Counted from the first letter of the stretch, positions 36,591 to 45,593 are shown. The stretch: 64,000 nucleotides of DNA from a virus (IMGVR_UViG_3300032287_002972:103991-167990), one strand, 5' to 3'. Notes: generated by a model from the letters alone, not told the origin. Program-made: numbers and translations.

Positions 36591-37544
36591 TTAGTTTGCT
36601 GAATACCAAGTATAATCTACAGAATCAGGTACATTACTTGGTCTGTGCCATTTAGCACATTCAATAGCATCTGTAAATGTTGGACATGTATCAATCAGAT
36701 ATACTGACTTCGTACTTGGACAAGTAAACTCAATCCAAGCGTATGGTTGATCTAACTCTCCTTTACTATTCTGTAAGAATGAATACTTTGTTTTACTTCT
36801 ATAAATTCTAATCGTCTCTTCGTAACCATTTTCGTGTTTAACATTCTTCTCATCAACAATTTCAGCGTCCAACATTTCTAATAAACCTTGATTACCAAAA
36901 TTCTCTTTAATGATTGTGATGATAGCCGCTCTGATATCCTCATTTGTATTTTTATGGAAACAAATCTTAGCGTTAATCAAAGAATCACATTCGTTAAAAA
37001 TATCTTCTTCGATAAATCTACCATTAACATAATGTTGTCCATAACCATCATCAAATTGAATAGCGTGTCCTGTGGTACAGTGAAGGTCGTTATTAGCGTT
37101 TCTAGAAATCTTGTTTGGATATTTAGACACTAAACAAACTTTATCCATTTGGATTTGAAGATATGAATTAGAAACACACTCACTAATCAGATTAAAATTT
37201 TCTCTGTGTTCTTCCATGAAATCGAAGTTATCAAGAAAATATTCATAAAAAGATAACCACGAAGTGTCGTCAGCGTTTATGTAAGCCGAAAACGGTTCAT
37301 ATACTCTCTTTTCATTACCTAATAACCTGTTAATCTCAACTTGACAAGCCATAGGACTATCTAACAAAAACACTTCAGGTTCATCTAATTCACAGAACTT
37401 ATACAATTTCTTCATTGCAATTTCTGTTTTCTTTTGGTCATGGTTTTTGTAAAACTCATAATTGAAAATTTTAGATAACCACTTTTCCCTTTGGGAATCT
37501 AATTTACCTTCTTGTTCTGGTGTTAATTTCTCAATTTTAGACAT
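36591..37544 (-). CDS. DUF6745-like protein without QV repeats
   Basis: 317 aa. Features that I associate with DUF6745: FLLDSPMACQVEINRLLG, then DTSWLSFYEYFLDN, VCLVSKYPNKISRNANNDLH, GHAIQFDDGYGQHYVNGRF and a helix with NEDIRAAIITIIKENFG. In relatives that I recall, QVxxQV repeats lie between the DSPLA and WLSFYDYF motifs. Here that linker is short and repeat-free, while the 80-ORF QV array lies a few genes downstream on the same strand. Function unknown. Confidence 0.75.
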   Translation of the reverse strand: MSKIEKLTPEQEGKLDSQREKWLSKIFNYEFYKNHDQKKTEIAMKKLYKFCELDEPEVFLLDSPMACQVEINRLLGNEKRVYEPFSAYINADDTSWLSFYEYFLDNFDFMEEHRENFNLISECVSNSYLQIQMDKVCLVSKYPNKISRNANNDLHCTTGHAIQFDDGYGQHYVNGRFIEEDIFNECDSLINAKICFHKNTNEDIRAAIITIIKENFGNQGLLEMLDAEIVDEKNVKHENGYEETIRIYRSKTKYSFLQNSKGELDQPYAWIEFTCPSTKSVYLIDTCPTFTDAIECAKWHRPSNVPDSVDYTWYSAN

Positions 37545-37578
37545 GATTTTTTTTATTTAGTTATAAAATCTAACGACA

Positions 37579-37586
37579 CAAAGATA
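37579..37586 (-). promoter_or_regulatory. -7 box (TATCTTTG)
   Basis: Exact -7 element on the minus strand 35 bases before the DUF6745-like start. No clear -33 box. Confidence 0.55.
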
Positions 37587-37704
37587 CAAATAAAAAACGA
37601 AAAAAAAAATATTTTATACAATTTTATTATTTTTTTTATCTGTACCCTCTTGTTTCATATTTCGATGTAAAGATAAGTTATCTTTTTCATATTTCAAAAT
37701 TTTT

Positions 37705-37899
37705 TTATAAAATTTTTAAAATAATTATATCTCTTAATAATTTTGTAGTTCTAATCCATACAGACATGTAAATTTGAGAACTAACATTTTCAGTTACCAA
37801 TTTATCAACATTAAAATCTAATAATCTTTTACATTTAATTCTAGATAAACTTTGTATTGATTTAATTCTATTTCCTATTTCTTTTTCTATATTTTTCAT
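37705..37899 (-). CDS. Small protein, possible QV-array relic (64 aa)
   Basis: MKNIEKEIGNRIKSIQ start, array-like length and opening, but tetrads are lost. Six bases separate it from the next ORF. Confidence 0.55.
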   Translation of the reverse strand: MKNIEKEIGNRIKSIQSLSRIKCKRLLDFNVDKLVTENVSSQIYMSVWIRTTKLLRDIIILKIL

Positions 37900-37904
37900 T
37901 AACG

Positions 37905-38153
37905 TTAGATTATTAAATTACCCATACTTGTGAATGTCATTTTATGGTCATCAACATCGATTACACCTAATTTTTTTTTCAGATTATCTTTACACATATT
38001 ATCTGAATGTGTTTTTTGTTTTTTTGATATAAACAATTTCTCATCTGCTTCATCAAATAATTTTTCAGATAGGTTTTCCATTGTGACTTTAATTAAATCG
38101 TTTCTTAATTTTTTAGTTATTTTAAAAAATACTTGATACTTTATGTTTTCCAT
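37905..38153 (-). CDS. Small charged protein (82 aa)
   Basis: MENIKYQVFFKITKKLRNDL start, then a Lys/Asp-rich middle. Possibly a diverged relative of the array by its start; no domain recognised. Confidence 0.55.
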   Translation of the reverse strand: MENIKYQVFFKITKKLRNDLIKVTMENLSEKLFDEADEKLFISKKQKTHSDNMCKDNLKKKLGVIDVDDHKMTFTSMGNLII

Positions 38154-38160
38154 TTTATTT

Positions 38161-38343
38161 TTATTTTTTTATGTTCGTTAATAGTTCATGAACAATTATT
38201 AAAAAATCTGTTTCATAGTACATGTTAATAAAATTAAAAAAAATACCATCATCTTTATCGGATAAATTATCATTAATTTTTTTAAACATTTCTGTTTCAA
38301 TTTTATTAACACTATTAATTATGACAGATTCTTTATTTTCCAT
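38161..38343 (-). CDS. Small hypothetical protein (60 aa)
   Basis: MENKESVIINSVNKIETEMF start. Overlaps the upstream gene by 11 bases. No family recognised. Confidence 0.55.
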   Translation of the reverse strand: MENKESVIINSVNKIETEMFKKINDNLSDKDDGIFFNFINMYYETDFLIIVHELLTNIKK

Positions 38344-38674
38344 CGATACGTGTTTTAACTAATAATTCATATAGGTCTTCAGGTGTTATTAATTCGTAAT
38401 GAACGTTATCTAAGATAACATGACCATCTTTATATTTTTTACCAAATTCTAATTCCCATATATAATAATCTATCCAACTATTTTGTTCATCATCTTTTGT
38501 TAATATCTGAAGTATTTTTATTAATTGACTATACAGGTTATTATTATCATATCCAGACACATAATCATTTGGTAATAATTTTTTAAACGCTTTAGAACAT
38601 TCCGAATCAATTTCATATTGTTTTTGAATCATTTTAATCGATTCAATAAATAATTCCTTTGTTATATTTTCCAT
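38333..38674 (-). CDS. Hypothetical acidic protein (113 aa)
   Basis: MENITKELFIESIKMIQKQY start, helical N-terminus and mixed C-terminus (YKDGHVILDNVHYELITPED). Family not recognised. Confidence 0.7.
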   Translation of the reverse strand: MENITKELFIESIKMIQKQYEIDSECSKAFKKLLPNDYVSGYDNNNLYSQLIKILQILTKDDEQNSWIDYYIWELEFGKKYKDGHVILDNVHYELITPEDLYELLVKTRIDGK

Positions 38675-38689
38675 AATATTATTTTTTAA

Positions 38690-39247
38690 TTAATAAATTT
38701 CTAAATGTGGATTAACTAAATTTTCTACTTTTGTTAATTCATCGTAAATCTCTTGAGTAAACCTACCATATACTCTTAAAGTACCATATTTAGTCTTTAT
38801 ATCGTGTATCATTATCCCACCAGTTAATAATTGTTTAACATGAGATAAATGAATATTTCTAATTCTAACAATTGAATTATCTTCACCAAAAAGATGTAAT
38901 AAATTTAATACAAATCTTGGTATCCACCAAGGTTTTGATTTCTTATCAACGAACATAATAAAATTCTCCAAATAATCGTATAGGTCTGTATTTTCATTAA
39001 AAATATTCCAACTTATACCAAGATAATGATATTTGTGATCTCTATGATTCGAGAAACAATTTAAAACATCTTTAAAATTTATTTCACTCAAATAAACCAT
39101 TTTATTTTTGGGTGAATCTGTTATACTATATTTTTTACGAAATTTCATAGAAGAAATTGTAAAAGAAATATAATGTTTAATATAATGAAACATTATATAA
39201 CCAATTAAAAACATAGGGTACGACATTATTAAAAAAAATATTATCAT
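38690..39247 (-). CDS. Membrane-anchored hypothetical protein (185 aa)
   Basis: An N-terminal hydrophobic stretch of about 30 residues (FFLIMSYPMFLIGYIMF) acts as a membrane anchor, followed by a soluble domain of about 150 residues. An internal start at codon 8 is possible. No family recognised. Confidence 0.7.
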   Translation of the reverse strand: MIIFFLIMSYPMFLIGYIMFHYIKHYISFTISSMKFRKKYSITDSPKNKMVYLSEINFKDVLNCFSNHRDHKYHYLGISWNIFNENTDLYDYLENFIMFVDKKSKPWWIPRFVLNLLHLFGEDNSIVRIRNIHLSHVKQLLTGGIMIHDIKTKYGTLRVYGRFTQEIYDELTKVENLVNPHLEIY

Positions 39248-39253
39248 ATTAAT

Positions 39254-39547
39254 TTATTTTAAATTATCTGAAATTAATTTTACCAAAACATCACCATGAC
39301 AAGATTGTGGATGACACCAACAACCAAGTACTTTATCTTTAAGTTCATGAAGGTCATTCATTAAATGTTTTCCATCCCCATTGGTTATCCATTCTTCATA
39401 TGACTTAACCGCCTCGTCCCTACTTCCAACTATATGTTTAGCCATAGTTTTCCCATCTTTTATGTGTGAAAATGGATTACCCCATTTACTTGGTCTACCA
39501 ATATAAACGTCATATAATTCCTTTTTACAATGAACAACTTTGGTCAT
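39254..39547 (-). CDS. DUF4326 protein
   Basis: 97 aa. VYIGRPSKWGNPF, VKSYEEWI, LHELKDKVLGCWCHPQSCHG and DVLVKLI match DUF4326, a small family common in phages. The Cys/His cluster CWCHPQSCH suggests a bound metal. Molecular role unknown. Confidence 0.9.
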   Translation of the reverse strand: MTKVVHCKKELYDVYIGRPSKWGNPFSHIKDGKTMAKHIVGSRDEAVKSYEEWITNGDGKHLMNDLHELKDKVLGCWCHPQSCHGDVLVKLISDNLK

Positions 39548-39548
39548 G

Positions 39549-40031
39549 TTATAATATTTTTGTTATTTTTTCAATCACATTTTCATCCCAAACACATCCA
39601 GACTCAACATCCCATGTACTAATCCAAATATTATATAATGTACTTGAGATAAATGGATTAATTTCTATACCACCTTTAGTTTCACAAAATCTACCCCATT
39701 CTATTAAAGTAAAACAAGTATTAACTATATGTCCTAAAGGTTTATTATATTCAGAAGTAAAATCTCTTAATACTTTACTGTTGTCTATTTTTAGAATTTT
39801 ACTTTCATCAAGTTTTATTTCGAAAATATTATCACATTCCCATCCAGGCATATTTGATCTGACCCAATCTATCCAACTGGTTCCAATACCATACCATAAA
39901 CCAGATGGTTTAAAACCATTTTCTTGTTTTGAGAGTGGTGTTGGTATAAAATTAATTTCACTTTCTTTAGACATTATAATCCTTGAATTAGAATAATTTT
40001 TTGAAATGAAATTATAATCTTTCTGATTCAT
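39549..40031 (-). CDS. Conserved phage protein, possible ADP-ribosyltransferase fold
   Basis: 160 aa. FKPSGLWYGIGTSWIDWVRS, then SKILKIDNSKVLRDFTSEY, IEWGRFCETKGGIEINPF and WDVESGCVW form a family that I have seen in phages and bacteria. The GLWYG opening and GIEI strand recall KptA/ART-type folds, but no catalytic triad can be named with confidence. It could equally be an unrelated beta-rich fold. Confidence 0.65.
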   Translation of the reverse strand: MNQKDYNFISKNYSNSRIIMSKESEINFIPTPLSKQENGFKPSGLWYGIGTSWIDWVRSNMPGWECDNIFEIKLDESKILKIDNSKVLRDFTSEYNKPLGHIVNTCFTLIEWGRFCETKGGIEINPFISSTLYNIWISTWDVESGCVWDENVIEKITKIL

Positions 40032-40102
40032 AATCTTTCTCTCTTTTTTTGTTTACGGAAATATTTTTTAAAAAAATTAGAAATTTTAGAAATTATTTTC
40101 AT
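40028..40102 (-). CDS. Tiny basic peptide (24 aa)
   Basis: MKIISKISNFFKKYFRKQKK start. Linked by ATGA overlaps to the genes on both sides, which is the main reason to call it. Amphipathic and strongly basic. Confidence 0.45.
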   Translation of the reverse strand: MKIISKISNFFKKYFRKQKKRERL

Positions 40103-40821
40103 GATACTACCCCTAAAGATATTTTTTCATCTTGATAAATAAGATACTCACCACTTGTTCCTAATGTATCAATGTAATAATACCTACCACCAGTTGTTTG
40201 TCCTTTGATATCAATTTTATTTTGTGTGGTGTGTCCCACAACCTGAATATATTCTTTTCTAAAAGAATCGTAATTAGATTCTTGTAATGACTTTGGTCTT
40301 ATCCATATAGGTGAAGACTCTACACTATCACCATACGGATCCCATCCGATAAATTTAAATGATTTTAAATTATTTTTAAATAAATCATTAACAATGATAT
40401 CAACTGATTCGTTAATATCCATGTCATATTTTTTTACCCAATATTCAAACCATTTATTACTAATACCTGCATGACTTATCAATATGTTATCTATTTTATG
40501 ACACATCGATAAGTGTTCCATTGTTTCATTCAGTTTTTCCTGAATAACAAAATGATGTTGTCTCTGATGACCACTATATGTTTCGTTCACACCAGGTAAA
40601 TAATGGAAATCATGATTCCCTGTTAATAATACTACCTCAAAATCAGAAGTCTTTTTTAGTGCAACTAATTCTTGGTAATTATATAATTGTTCTGTGAAAC
40701 TAATACTTTCATGAGTATCAAAATAATCACCAACAAAAACAACTTTATCAGGTTGTTCGTTTTTAATGATTTCTCTCCATACACCACGACCGTGTATGTC
40801 ACCAATGATAATTGTTTTCAT
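40099..40821 (-). CDS. Calcineurin-like metallophosphoesterase
   Basis: 240 aa. GDIHGR (7-12), GDYFD (31-35), GNHD (about 68-71), SHAG and GHT supply the two-metal site of PPP-type phosphoesterases. Similar phage enzymes resemble lambda phosphatase. Substrate unknown: phosphoprotein, nucleotide or RNA end. Promoter box at 40850. Confidence 0.92.
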   Translation of the reverse strand: MKTIIIGDIHGRGVWREIIKNEQPDKVVFVGDYFDTHESISFTEQLYNYQELVALKKTSDFEVVLLTGNHDFHYLPGVNETYSGHQRQHHFVIQEKLNETMEHLSMCHKIDNILISHAGISNKWFEYWVKKYDMDINESVDIIVNDLFKNNLKSFKFIGWDPYGDSVESSPIWIRPKSLQESNYDSFRKEYIQVVGHTTQNKIDIKGQTTGGRYYYIDTLGTSGEYLIYQDEKISLGVVS

Positions 40822-40849
40822 TTTAATATTTTAATATTTTAATATAGTA

Positions 40850-40881
40850 CAAATATATGAATAATAAACGATAAAACCAAT
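40850..40881 (-). promoter_or_regulatory. Bacteroidota-type promoter (minus)
   Basis: TATATTTG (40857-40850) with an ATTG -33-like box at 40881-40878, 20-base spacer, 29 bases before the phosphoesterase start. Confidence 0.65.
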
Positions 40882-40882
40882 T

Positions 40883-41947
40883 TTAAACGTATTTTTTATT
40901 TACCGTATCAAATATCCTCTTCATTCTATTAATATCATCATCGTTTATATTATATAAGTCACTACTATCATCCGTAGATATTAAATTATATTCTTTAACG
41001 TAATGTTTTTCTTTAGATATATCTTTTAACATAGATTGACAGTTGTCATAATATTCAAAATCTGTACTAACTTTTTGTGGTACTATTTTTAAATAATATG
41101 TAGATTTTTCACGTAAAATACAATCGTAAAAAATATCATCATTTTGTTTAAGAACTTTTAAAATAAAACAATATAGAAGAAATTCTTTACTAAATTGTTC
41201 ATTAGATTCACCATAATAATATATATTATTTTTCATCACATATGAAATCATGGTTTGGAATGAATTATATATGTCTTCATTTTTTAATGATTTAACTATA
41301 TAATTCTCAATACTCATATTATTTCTAAACATATAAAACAACACATCTAAAAAATAATAATCATATCCAGGTGAAATACTAGATAATAAATTATCTTCTG
41401 TTTTCCAATCTATTAAATTAAATACACAATAATAAATTCCATCTTTAATAACTAAATCATCCCATCTATCTACCATATCTGATAATTCAAGAGAACTATC
41501 TTCATCATCATATTCTTCACTACTTAAAATAAGTACGGGAATATACTTTTGTCCCAAATTGTCTGCCGCAACAACTCTATGTCGACCTTCTTGTTGGTTT
41601 TCAACATAATTTAAATACGGCATGTCAAATTTAACACCCTCCTTCATCTTTTCCATAATCCGTTGTACTTTCCAATCGATAATGTATCTAAATTGATCAG
41701 AATAACTAGTGTTTTGTAGTTTTGAACATTCTTGTAAGTATTTCTCTTTAGTCATCCATTTAATTTCACCTTCCCAATACTCATATTTTTTTGGTAGTTC
41801 ATTATTTTTCCCAAACAATACTTTATCATAATCAGGAATAGATGAAACGGTTTTAAAAAAACCATAACTATTATCTTCGTTTAGGTTTTTTAAACTTTCA
41901 TTTAAATTTTTAACTAAATCAATCTGTTCTCTTATTTGTTTCGACAT
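40883..41947 (-). CDS. ParB/Srx-like domain protein with N-terminal tag
   Basis: 354 aa. Residues about 105-140 (FDMPYLNYVENQQEGRHRVVAADNLGQ, quoted in part, then KYIPVLIL) match the ParB/sulfiredoxin core, where a QEGRHR-type loop binds nucleotide. There is no helix-turn-helix, so it is not a classical ParB. The N-terminus MSKQIREQIDLVKNLNESLK matches the tag seen at 9129 and 17424. The C-terminal 200 residues are unrecognised. It may be a virion-delivered enzyme. Confidence 0.75.
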   Translation of the reverse strand: MSKQIREQIDLVKNLNESLKNLNEDNSYGFFKTVSSIPDYDKVLFGKNNELPKKYEYWEGEIKWMTKEKYLQECSKLQNTSYSDQFRYIIDWKVQRIMEKMKEGVKFDMPYLNYVENQQEGRHRVVAADNLGQKYIPVLILSSEEYDDEDSSLELSDMVDRWDDLVIKDGIYYCVFNLIDWKTEDNLLSSISPGYDYYFLDVLFYMFRNNMSIENYIVKSLKNEDIYNSFQTMISYVMKNNIYYYGESNEQFSKEFLLYCFILKVLKQNDDIFYDCILREKSTYYLKIVPQKVSTDFEYYDNCQSMLKDISKEKHYVKEYNLISTDDSSDLYNINDDDINRMKRIFDTVNKKYV

Positions 41948-41949
41948 GG

Positions 41950-42108
41950 TTATCTTTTTTTTGATTTAAAAACCTTAACCAAAAAGTTTTCACACATATC
42001 GTATCTGGTTAATCTAATATCTCTTCTGATTTCAAACAATCCATTAAGATTTCTTGAGTCTACACGATTATTCATTTTTTCTAACATTTTAAAAGGTGAT
42101 TTTATCAT
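41950..42108 (-). CDS. Small basic protein (52 aa)
   Basis: MIKSPFKMLEKMNNRVDSRN start, Arg/Lys-rich, fills the gap between the ABC-like gene and 40883. Not recognised. Confidence 0.55.
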   Translation of the reverse strand: MIKSPFKMLEKMNNRVDSRNLNGLFEIRRDIRLTRYDMCENFLVKVFKSKKR

Positions 42109-42115
42109 AAATACT

Positions 42116-42949
42116 TTATTTTAATCTTTTTAAAACATCACTCATTCTAGAATACATTTCAGCACCAATTGGTATAGATGATAATGTCATAATAAAATTA
42201 TTGATGTATGAATAAACATAAATAATCTCACCAGATGTTTTTGTTGCGGTACTATTAATATAGACCAATATTGAAATGATAATAAAAGAATATTTTAAAA
42301 CGTTTATCCAAAACCAATTTTTTCCCGATAATGTTGATGAAAATATAATCAATCTTCTACTACGATAGAAAAAGTTTTTTATTCCATCAATATCCGAATT
42401 ACTAATAGTATTAACTCTATTTTCTGAATGATTGTTCATTACGGAAGTAGATTGAGATATTTTTTTGTAAAATATCTTTACTATAAAATAAACAGGAATA
42501 TAACAAAACACCATAATAAATCCAACTGTTTTGTTTTGTGAAAATACGAACGAAACACTACCTATCATAGTAATAATTGTTGCCAAATAATAATGTGCAT
42601 AATTCTCAAGTAAATTTATCACTTGACTAGCTAAATCAACTCTAGCAATTTTAGTTGAAGAATCTTCATTACTTTTTGATATGAAATTGATTACAATATC
42701 GTTATATATCTTTGTATATACTTTAGTATCATATACCATTCTTTTATAAAGAAAGACAATGTATCCAACATATATCCCAATTAATACCAATAGTGGTGAA
42801 TAATTTTTATTAATTATTCCATCAATGGTTTTACCCAAAAAAAATGGTTGAAGTAAAACTAATATTTCAACTAACCCCATAAAGATATATATGGTTATTA
42901 ATTGGAATTTATATTTTTTGTAAAGTTTTTTTAGTAAGTTGTTGTTCAT
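42116..42949 (-). CDS. ABC-exporter transmembrane domain without ATPase
   Basis: 277 aa. Type-1 ABC exporter fold: LLQPFFLGKTIDGIINKNY after the first helix, six predicted membrane segments, an intracellular loop region and a C-terminal helix ending in RMSDVLKRLK. The nucleotide-binding domain that normally follows is absent and no NBD gene is nearby. It could pair with a host ATPase or interfere with a host exporter. Confidence 0.8.
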   Translation of the reverse strand: MNNNLLKKLYKKYKFQLITIYIFMGLVEILVLLQPFFLGKTIDGIINKNYSPLLVLIGIYVGYIVFLYKRMVYDTKVYTKIYNDIVINFISKSNEDSSTKIARVDLASQVINLLENYAHYYLATIITMIGSVSFVFSQNKTVGFIMVFCYIPVYFIVKIFYKKISQSTSVMNNHSENRVNTISNSDIDGIKNFFYRSRRLIIFSSTLSGKNWFWINVLKYSFIIISILVYINSTATKTSGEIIYVYSYINNFIMTLSSIPIGAEMYSRMSDVLKRLK

Positions 42950-42958
42950 TATTTTTTT

Positions 42959-43213
42959 TTAAAAATTATCAAAACACCATATTGGGGTTTTCTCCCCCAC
43001 ATAAGCGTCTTTCATATTGAAATAAAAATATTCTATTGCATCCTCGTAATCCATATCATTCATTAGTATTTCAATACATTTTGATACAGAATAAATAAGT
43101 CTCATGTCATTTTCATCAACACCTATTATGGCATCATCAAAACCATCTACTTTAAGAAAATACTCGCTTGGATATGCATCAAATATTGCATTAACATAGG
43201 GAATGTCATTCAT
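42959..43213 (-). CDS. Conserved phage protein (84 aa)
   Basis: KCIEILMNDMDYEDAIEYFYFN and DAYVGEKTPIW match a common phage protein family of unknown function, here full length. Ten bases before the ABC-like gene. Confidence 0.85.
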   Translation of the reverse strand: MNDIPYVNAIFDAYPSEYFLKVDGFDDAIIGVDENDMRLIYSVSKCIEILMNDMDYEDAIEYFYFNMKDAYVGEKTPIWCFDNF

Positions 43214-43277
43214 AATAAATTATTTTTTTTAAAAATACTATGTTATATCGGAAATATCAACTTCTCTTTTCAGAATT

Positions 43278-44657
43278 TTAATTCCCCATGTATTTTTTAT
43301 ATAACTCATTTGCTTTGTTTGTTGTTGAATTTTCTATTCTCACCAGTACATAGTAAAAAATAGATTCAACAGTTTCTTCAAACTGTTCAACAGTCCTAAA
43401 ATTACCAATATTTGTTATATTTAATTTATCAGATATATTCAAATTTTTTATATCAAATAAGTCTTCTACATGACTTTTATCTAAGGCATAAAAATACTTT
43501 AATATGTTTCTATCTTTATCGAATATGATACCCTTAATAACACTATAAAGTCTTTGTAAACATTCGTATAGAACCTTTTGTACTTGAGCAGATTCTAATG
43601 CGTTATTATATGTTACACCATCTATCTCTATCCAACCTTCAAGGTCTTCATATTGATTGTCAAATTCCTCAAACGCCTCATTTATAAGGTATAAATATAA
43701 ATCTTTTTTGTACTCATCCAAATCTTTAACAGTTTGTTTTCCATATTTCTTTACTTTTACATAATCTTCTATGGATGTTGCCTTATTTTTACGTATGTCT
43801 TTTCTTAACAAATCTAATATGAATCTTGAGTGTTTACTACTGTCTGATTGAATATTAAAAATCTGATTTTTTATGTGTTTAGGTAATTGATCCAAATATA
43901 AACTATCCTTTTTAAAGAATTTATCCTTAAATTCTTTAAAATCATCATCGAAATTTTCAAAACCGTTCATGTCATCAATATATTGTGTGATTGTTTTATA
44001 TAAATCATCATCATTATACATTACCAAATATGCTATTTGTTTGAAAGGATATGTATGATATACATATTTACTAATTAATGTGTCATCTAAATCTGTAGTA
44101 TAGGTATCCTTATATTCAATAGGATTTCTTTGACTATAGAAATTCTGTAATTTATCATATAGAAATATTGGAATATCAACTTTCTTACATAATAATACGA
44201 TTTTTTTCACAAAGTTATTTGGATTTTCCCCTACGTATATATGAACTTCTAAAATATACTTTATAGCATTAGGTATACTAGGCATATCTGTTATTATTCT
44301 GTCCTCTTGTTCTAAACTGTCTATTGAGTTAACATAACTACTTTTATCTTGTTTATCACTTTTTGGTAAGTTCCAATAATCAACAGGAGTAATTGCATAT
44401 CTTTGTTTAAGTTTCCTACCATCCAAAACTATTTTACCATATGTTTTTTTATATCCACTACTCCTACTTCGTGTTGTTGAAAGATAGTAAAATTTTTTTT
44501 TGTTAATTTTATAATCAGTATCACTACCCATTGATGCGACGGTATTTAATCTATTGTTTTCTATTACTTCTAATATGTATTTTGGGTCTATATAATGATA
44601 TAAAATGTCGGAAGAACCTTCATTAATTAAATTTTCTAAAATAGTTATTAAGTTCAT
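43278..44657 (-). CDS. Probable ADP-ribosyltransferase-like phage protein
   Basis: 459 aa. The N-terminal 150 residues read LYHYIDPKYILEVIENNRL, FYYLSTTRSRSSGY, KIVLDGRKLKQRYAITPVDY and QEDRIITDMPSI. This is the H/Y, STTRS and E-containing layout of phage ART-like domains. The remaining 300 residues are helical and unrecognised. A short N-terminal tag-like helix (MNLITILENLINEGS) may direct packaging. Catalysis is inferred from the motif pattern only. Confidence 0.65.
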   Translation of the reverse strand: MNLITILENLINEGSSDILYHYIDPKYILEVIENNRLNTVASMGSDTDYKINKKKFYYLSTTRSRSSGYKKTYGKIVLDGRKLKQRYAITPVDYWNLPKSDKQDKSSYVNSIDSLEQEDRIITDMPSIPNAIKYILEVHIYVGENPNNFVKKIVLLCKKVDIPIFLYDKLQNFYSQRNPIEYKDTYTTDLDDTLISKYVYHTYPFKQIAYLVMYNDDDLYKTITQYIDDMNGFENFDDDFKEFKDKFFKKDSLYLDQLPKHIKNQIFNIQSDSSKHSRFILDLLRKDIRKNKATSIEDYVKVKKYGKQTVKDLDEYKKDLYLYLINEAFEEFDNQYEDLEGWIEIDGVTYNNALESAQVQKVLYECLQRLYSVIKGIIFDKDRNILKYFYALDKSHVEDLFDIKNLNISDKLNITNIGNFRTVEQFEETVESIFYYVLVRIENSTTNKANELYKKYMGN

Positions 44658-44730
44658 AAATTAGTTTATTATAAATATTGTAAGATATATAATGTGTATT
44701 TCTAAAGGATACAGACGAAATAATATATTT

Positions 44731-44946
44731 TTAATACACCTTCTCCCCACATTTCAAAGGTGTACCGTCAGTATTTAACACCTGAATCGTACCATGTCTA
44801 TTATATTTGTAAATAAAACCATTTTCACAAACTATAGTGTAATCCCAATGTGTACCAATCTCATATGGGTCTTTCTGAGATTCACAATATACCCCTAAGA
44901 ATACAAATACAATTGATATTAATATTAAAAATAACATACTTTTCAT
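44731..44946 (-). CDS. Secreted or lipoprotein-like small protein (71 aa)
   Basis: The hydrophobic start SMLFLILISIVFVFLGVYC ends at a Cys near residue 21, so it may be a signal peptide or lipobox-like anchor. Small domain GTHWDYTIVCENGFIYKYN follows. Function unknown. Confidence 0.7.
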   Translation of the reverse strand: MKSMLFLILISIVFVFLGVYCESQKDPYEIGTHWDYTIVCENGFIYKYNRHGTIQVLNTDGTPLKCGEKVY

Positions 44947-44960
44947 GACACATAATTTTT

Positions 44961-45362
44961 TTACAATAAAATTTCAAATCTTCCTCTCATCTTTTCTATT
45001 GTTTCTTTTGGACAATCATGTACGTTCTCACCTCCATGTCTATTCTCCACAATAATAGAAAACACTTGATATCCATAAGTTTTAGCCAAATCAAAATAGG
45101 GTTTCATTTCCCATTCTTGTGTGAATGTATTAGATACCACAATTCTATCAACATTAACTTGTTCACCATTAGTGTTCATCCAAGCCGAAGTTTGTGCCTG
45201 ACAATAATTATGTGCTAATTTGATTTTAGAACTGTCAAATTTATATTCACCATTTTCCATAAAATATTGGTCTGCCTCAATGTGAACACCACCCAATAAT
45301 TTTGACAATGTGCTTTTACCACTCCCTGGTAGTCCTCTTAATAAGAAAAGTGTTTTACTCAT
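44961..45362 (-). CDS. P-loop nucleotide/polynucleotide kinase-like protein
   Basis: 133 aa. Walker A RGLPGSGKSTL (9-19), then HIEADQYF, SNTFTQEWEMKPYFDLA and IIVENRHGGENVHDCPKETI with a lid Arg in RGRFE. It resembles the small AAA_33/N4BP2-type kinases, including 5'-hydroxyl polynucleotide kinases. Together with the RNA ligase at 51329 it may serve RNA end repair. Confidence 0.85.
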   Translation of the reverse strand: MSKTLFLLRGLPGSGKSTLSKLLGGVHIEADQYFMENGEYKFDSSKIKLAHNYCQAQTSAWMNTNGEQVNVDRIVVSNTFTQEWEMKPYFDLAKTYGYQVFSIIVENRHGGENVHDCPKETIEKMRGRFEILL

Positions 45363-45363
45363 T

Positions 45364-45567
45364 CTAACGATATTTAAATGGATTGCCTTTCAAAATTTCT
45401 ATCAGTGCTCCCATAAAACCATATAAACCCATAACAATTAATGAAATTATTAAAGTTAAATAACTTAAAGGGTTGTAAGGATTTAAACGATGTCTTTCGT
45501 ATCCTCTTTCATTTATTATTTTCTGTGTTATTCCTAAAAATAATAAAATTTTTCTAAATTTTTTCAT
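45364..45567 (-). CDS. Small membrane protein (67 aa)
   Basis: Start at MKKFRKILLFLGITQK, placed by the TATATTTG box at 45593-45586 upstream. One membrane helix (YLTLIISLIVMGLYGFMGAL). Not recognised. Confidence 0.7.
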   Translation of the reverse strand: MKKFRKILLFLGITQKIINERGYERHRLNPYNPLSYLTLIISLIVMGLYGFMGALIEILKGNPFKYR

Positions 45568-45585
45568 CGTTATTTTTTTTATACA

Positions 45586-45593
45586 CAAATATA
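45586..45593 (-). promoter_or_regulatory. -7 box (TATATTTG)
   Basis: Nineteen bases before the ATG at 45567. -33 box not clear. Confidence 0.55.

Noticed and set aside
40883-41947. ParB partner of the parS-like site
   Set aside because: The protein has a ParB/Srx-type core motif but no helix-turn-helix DNA-binding domain, so binding to 18158-18173 is not supported.
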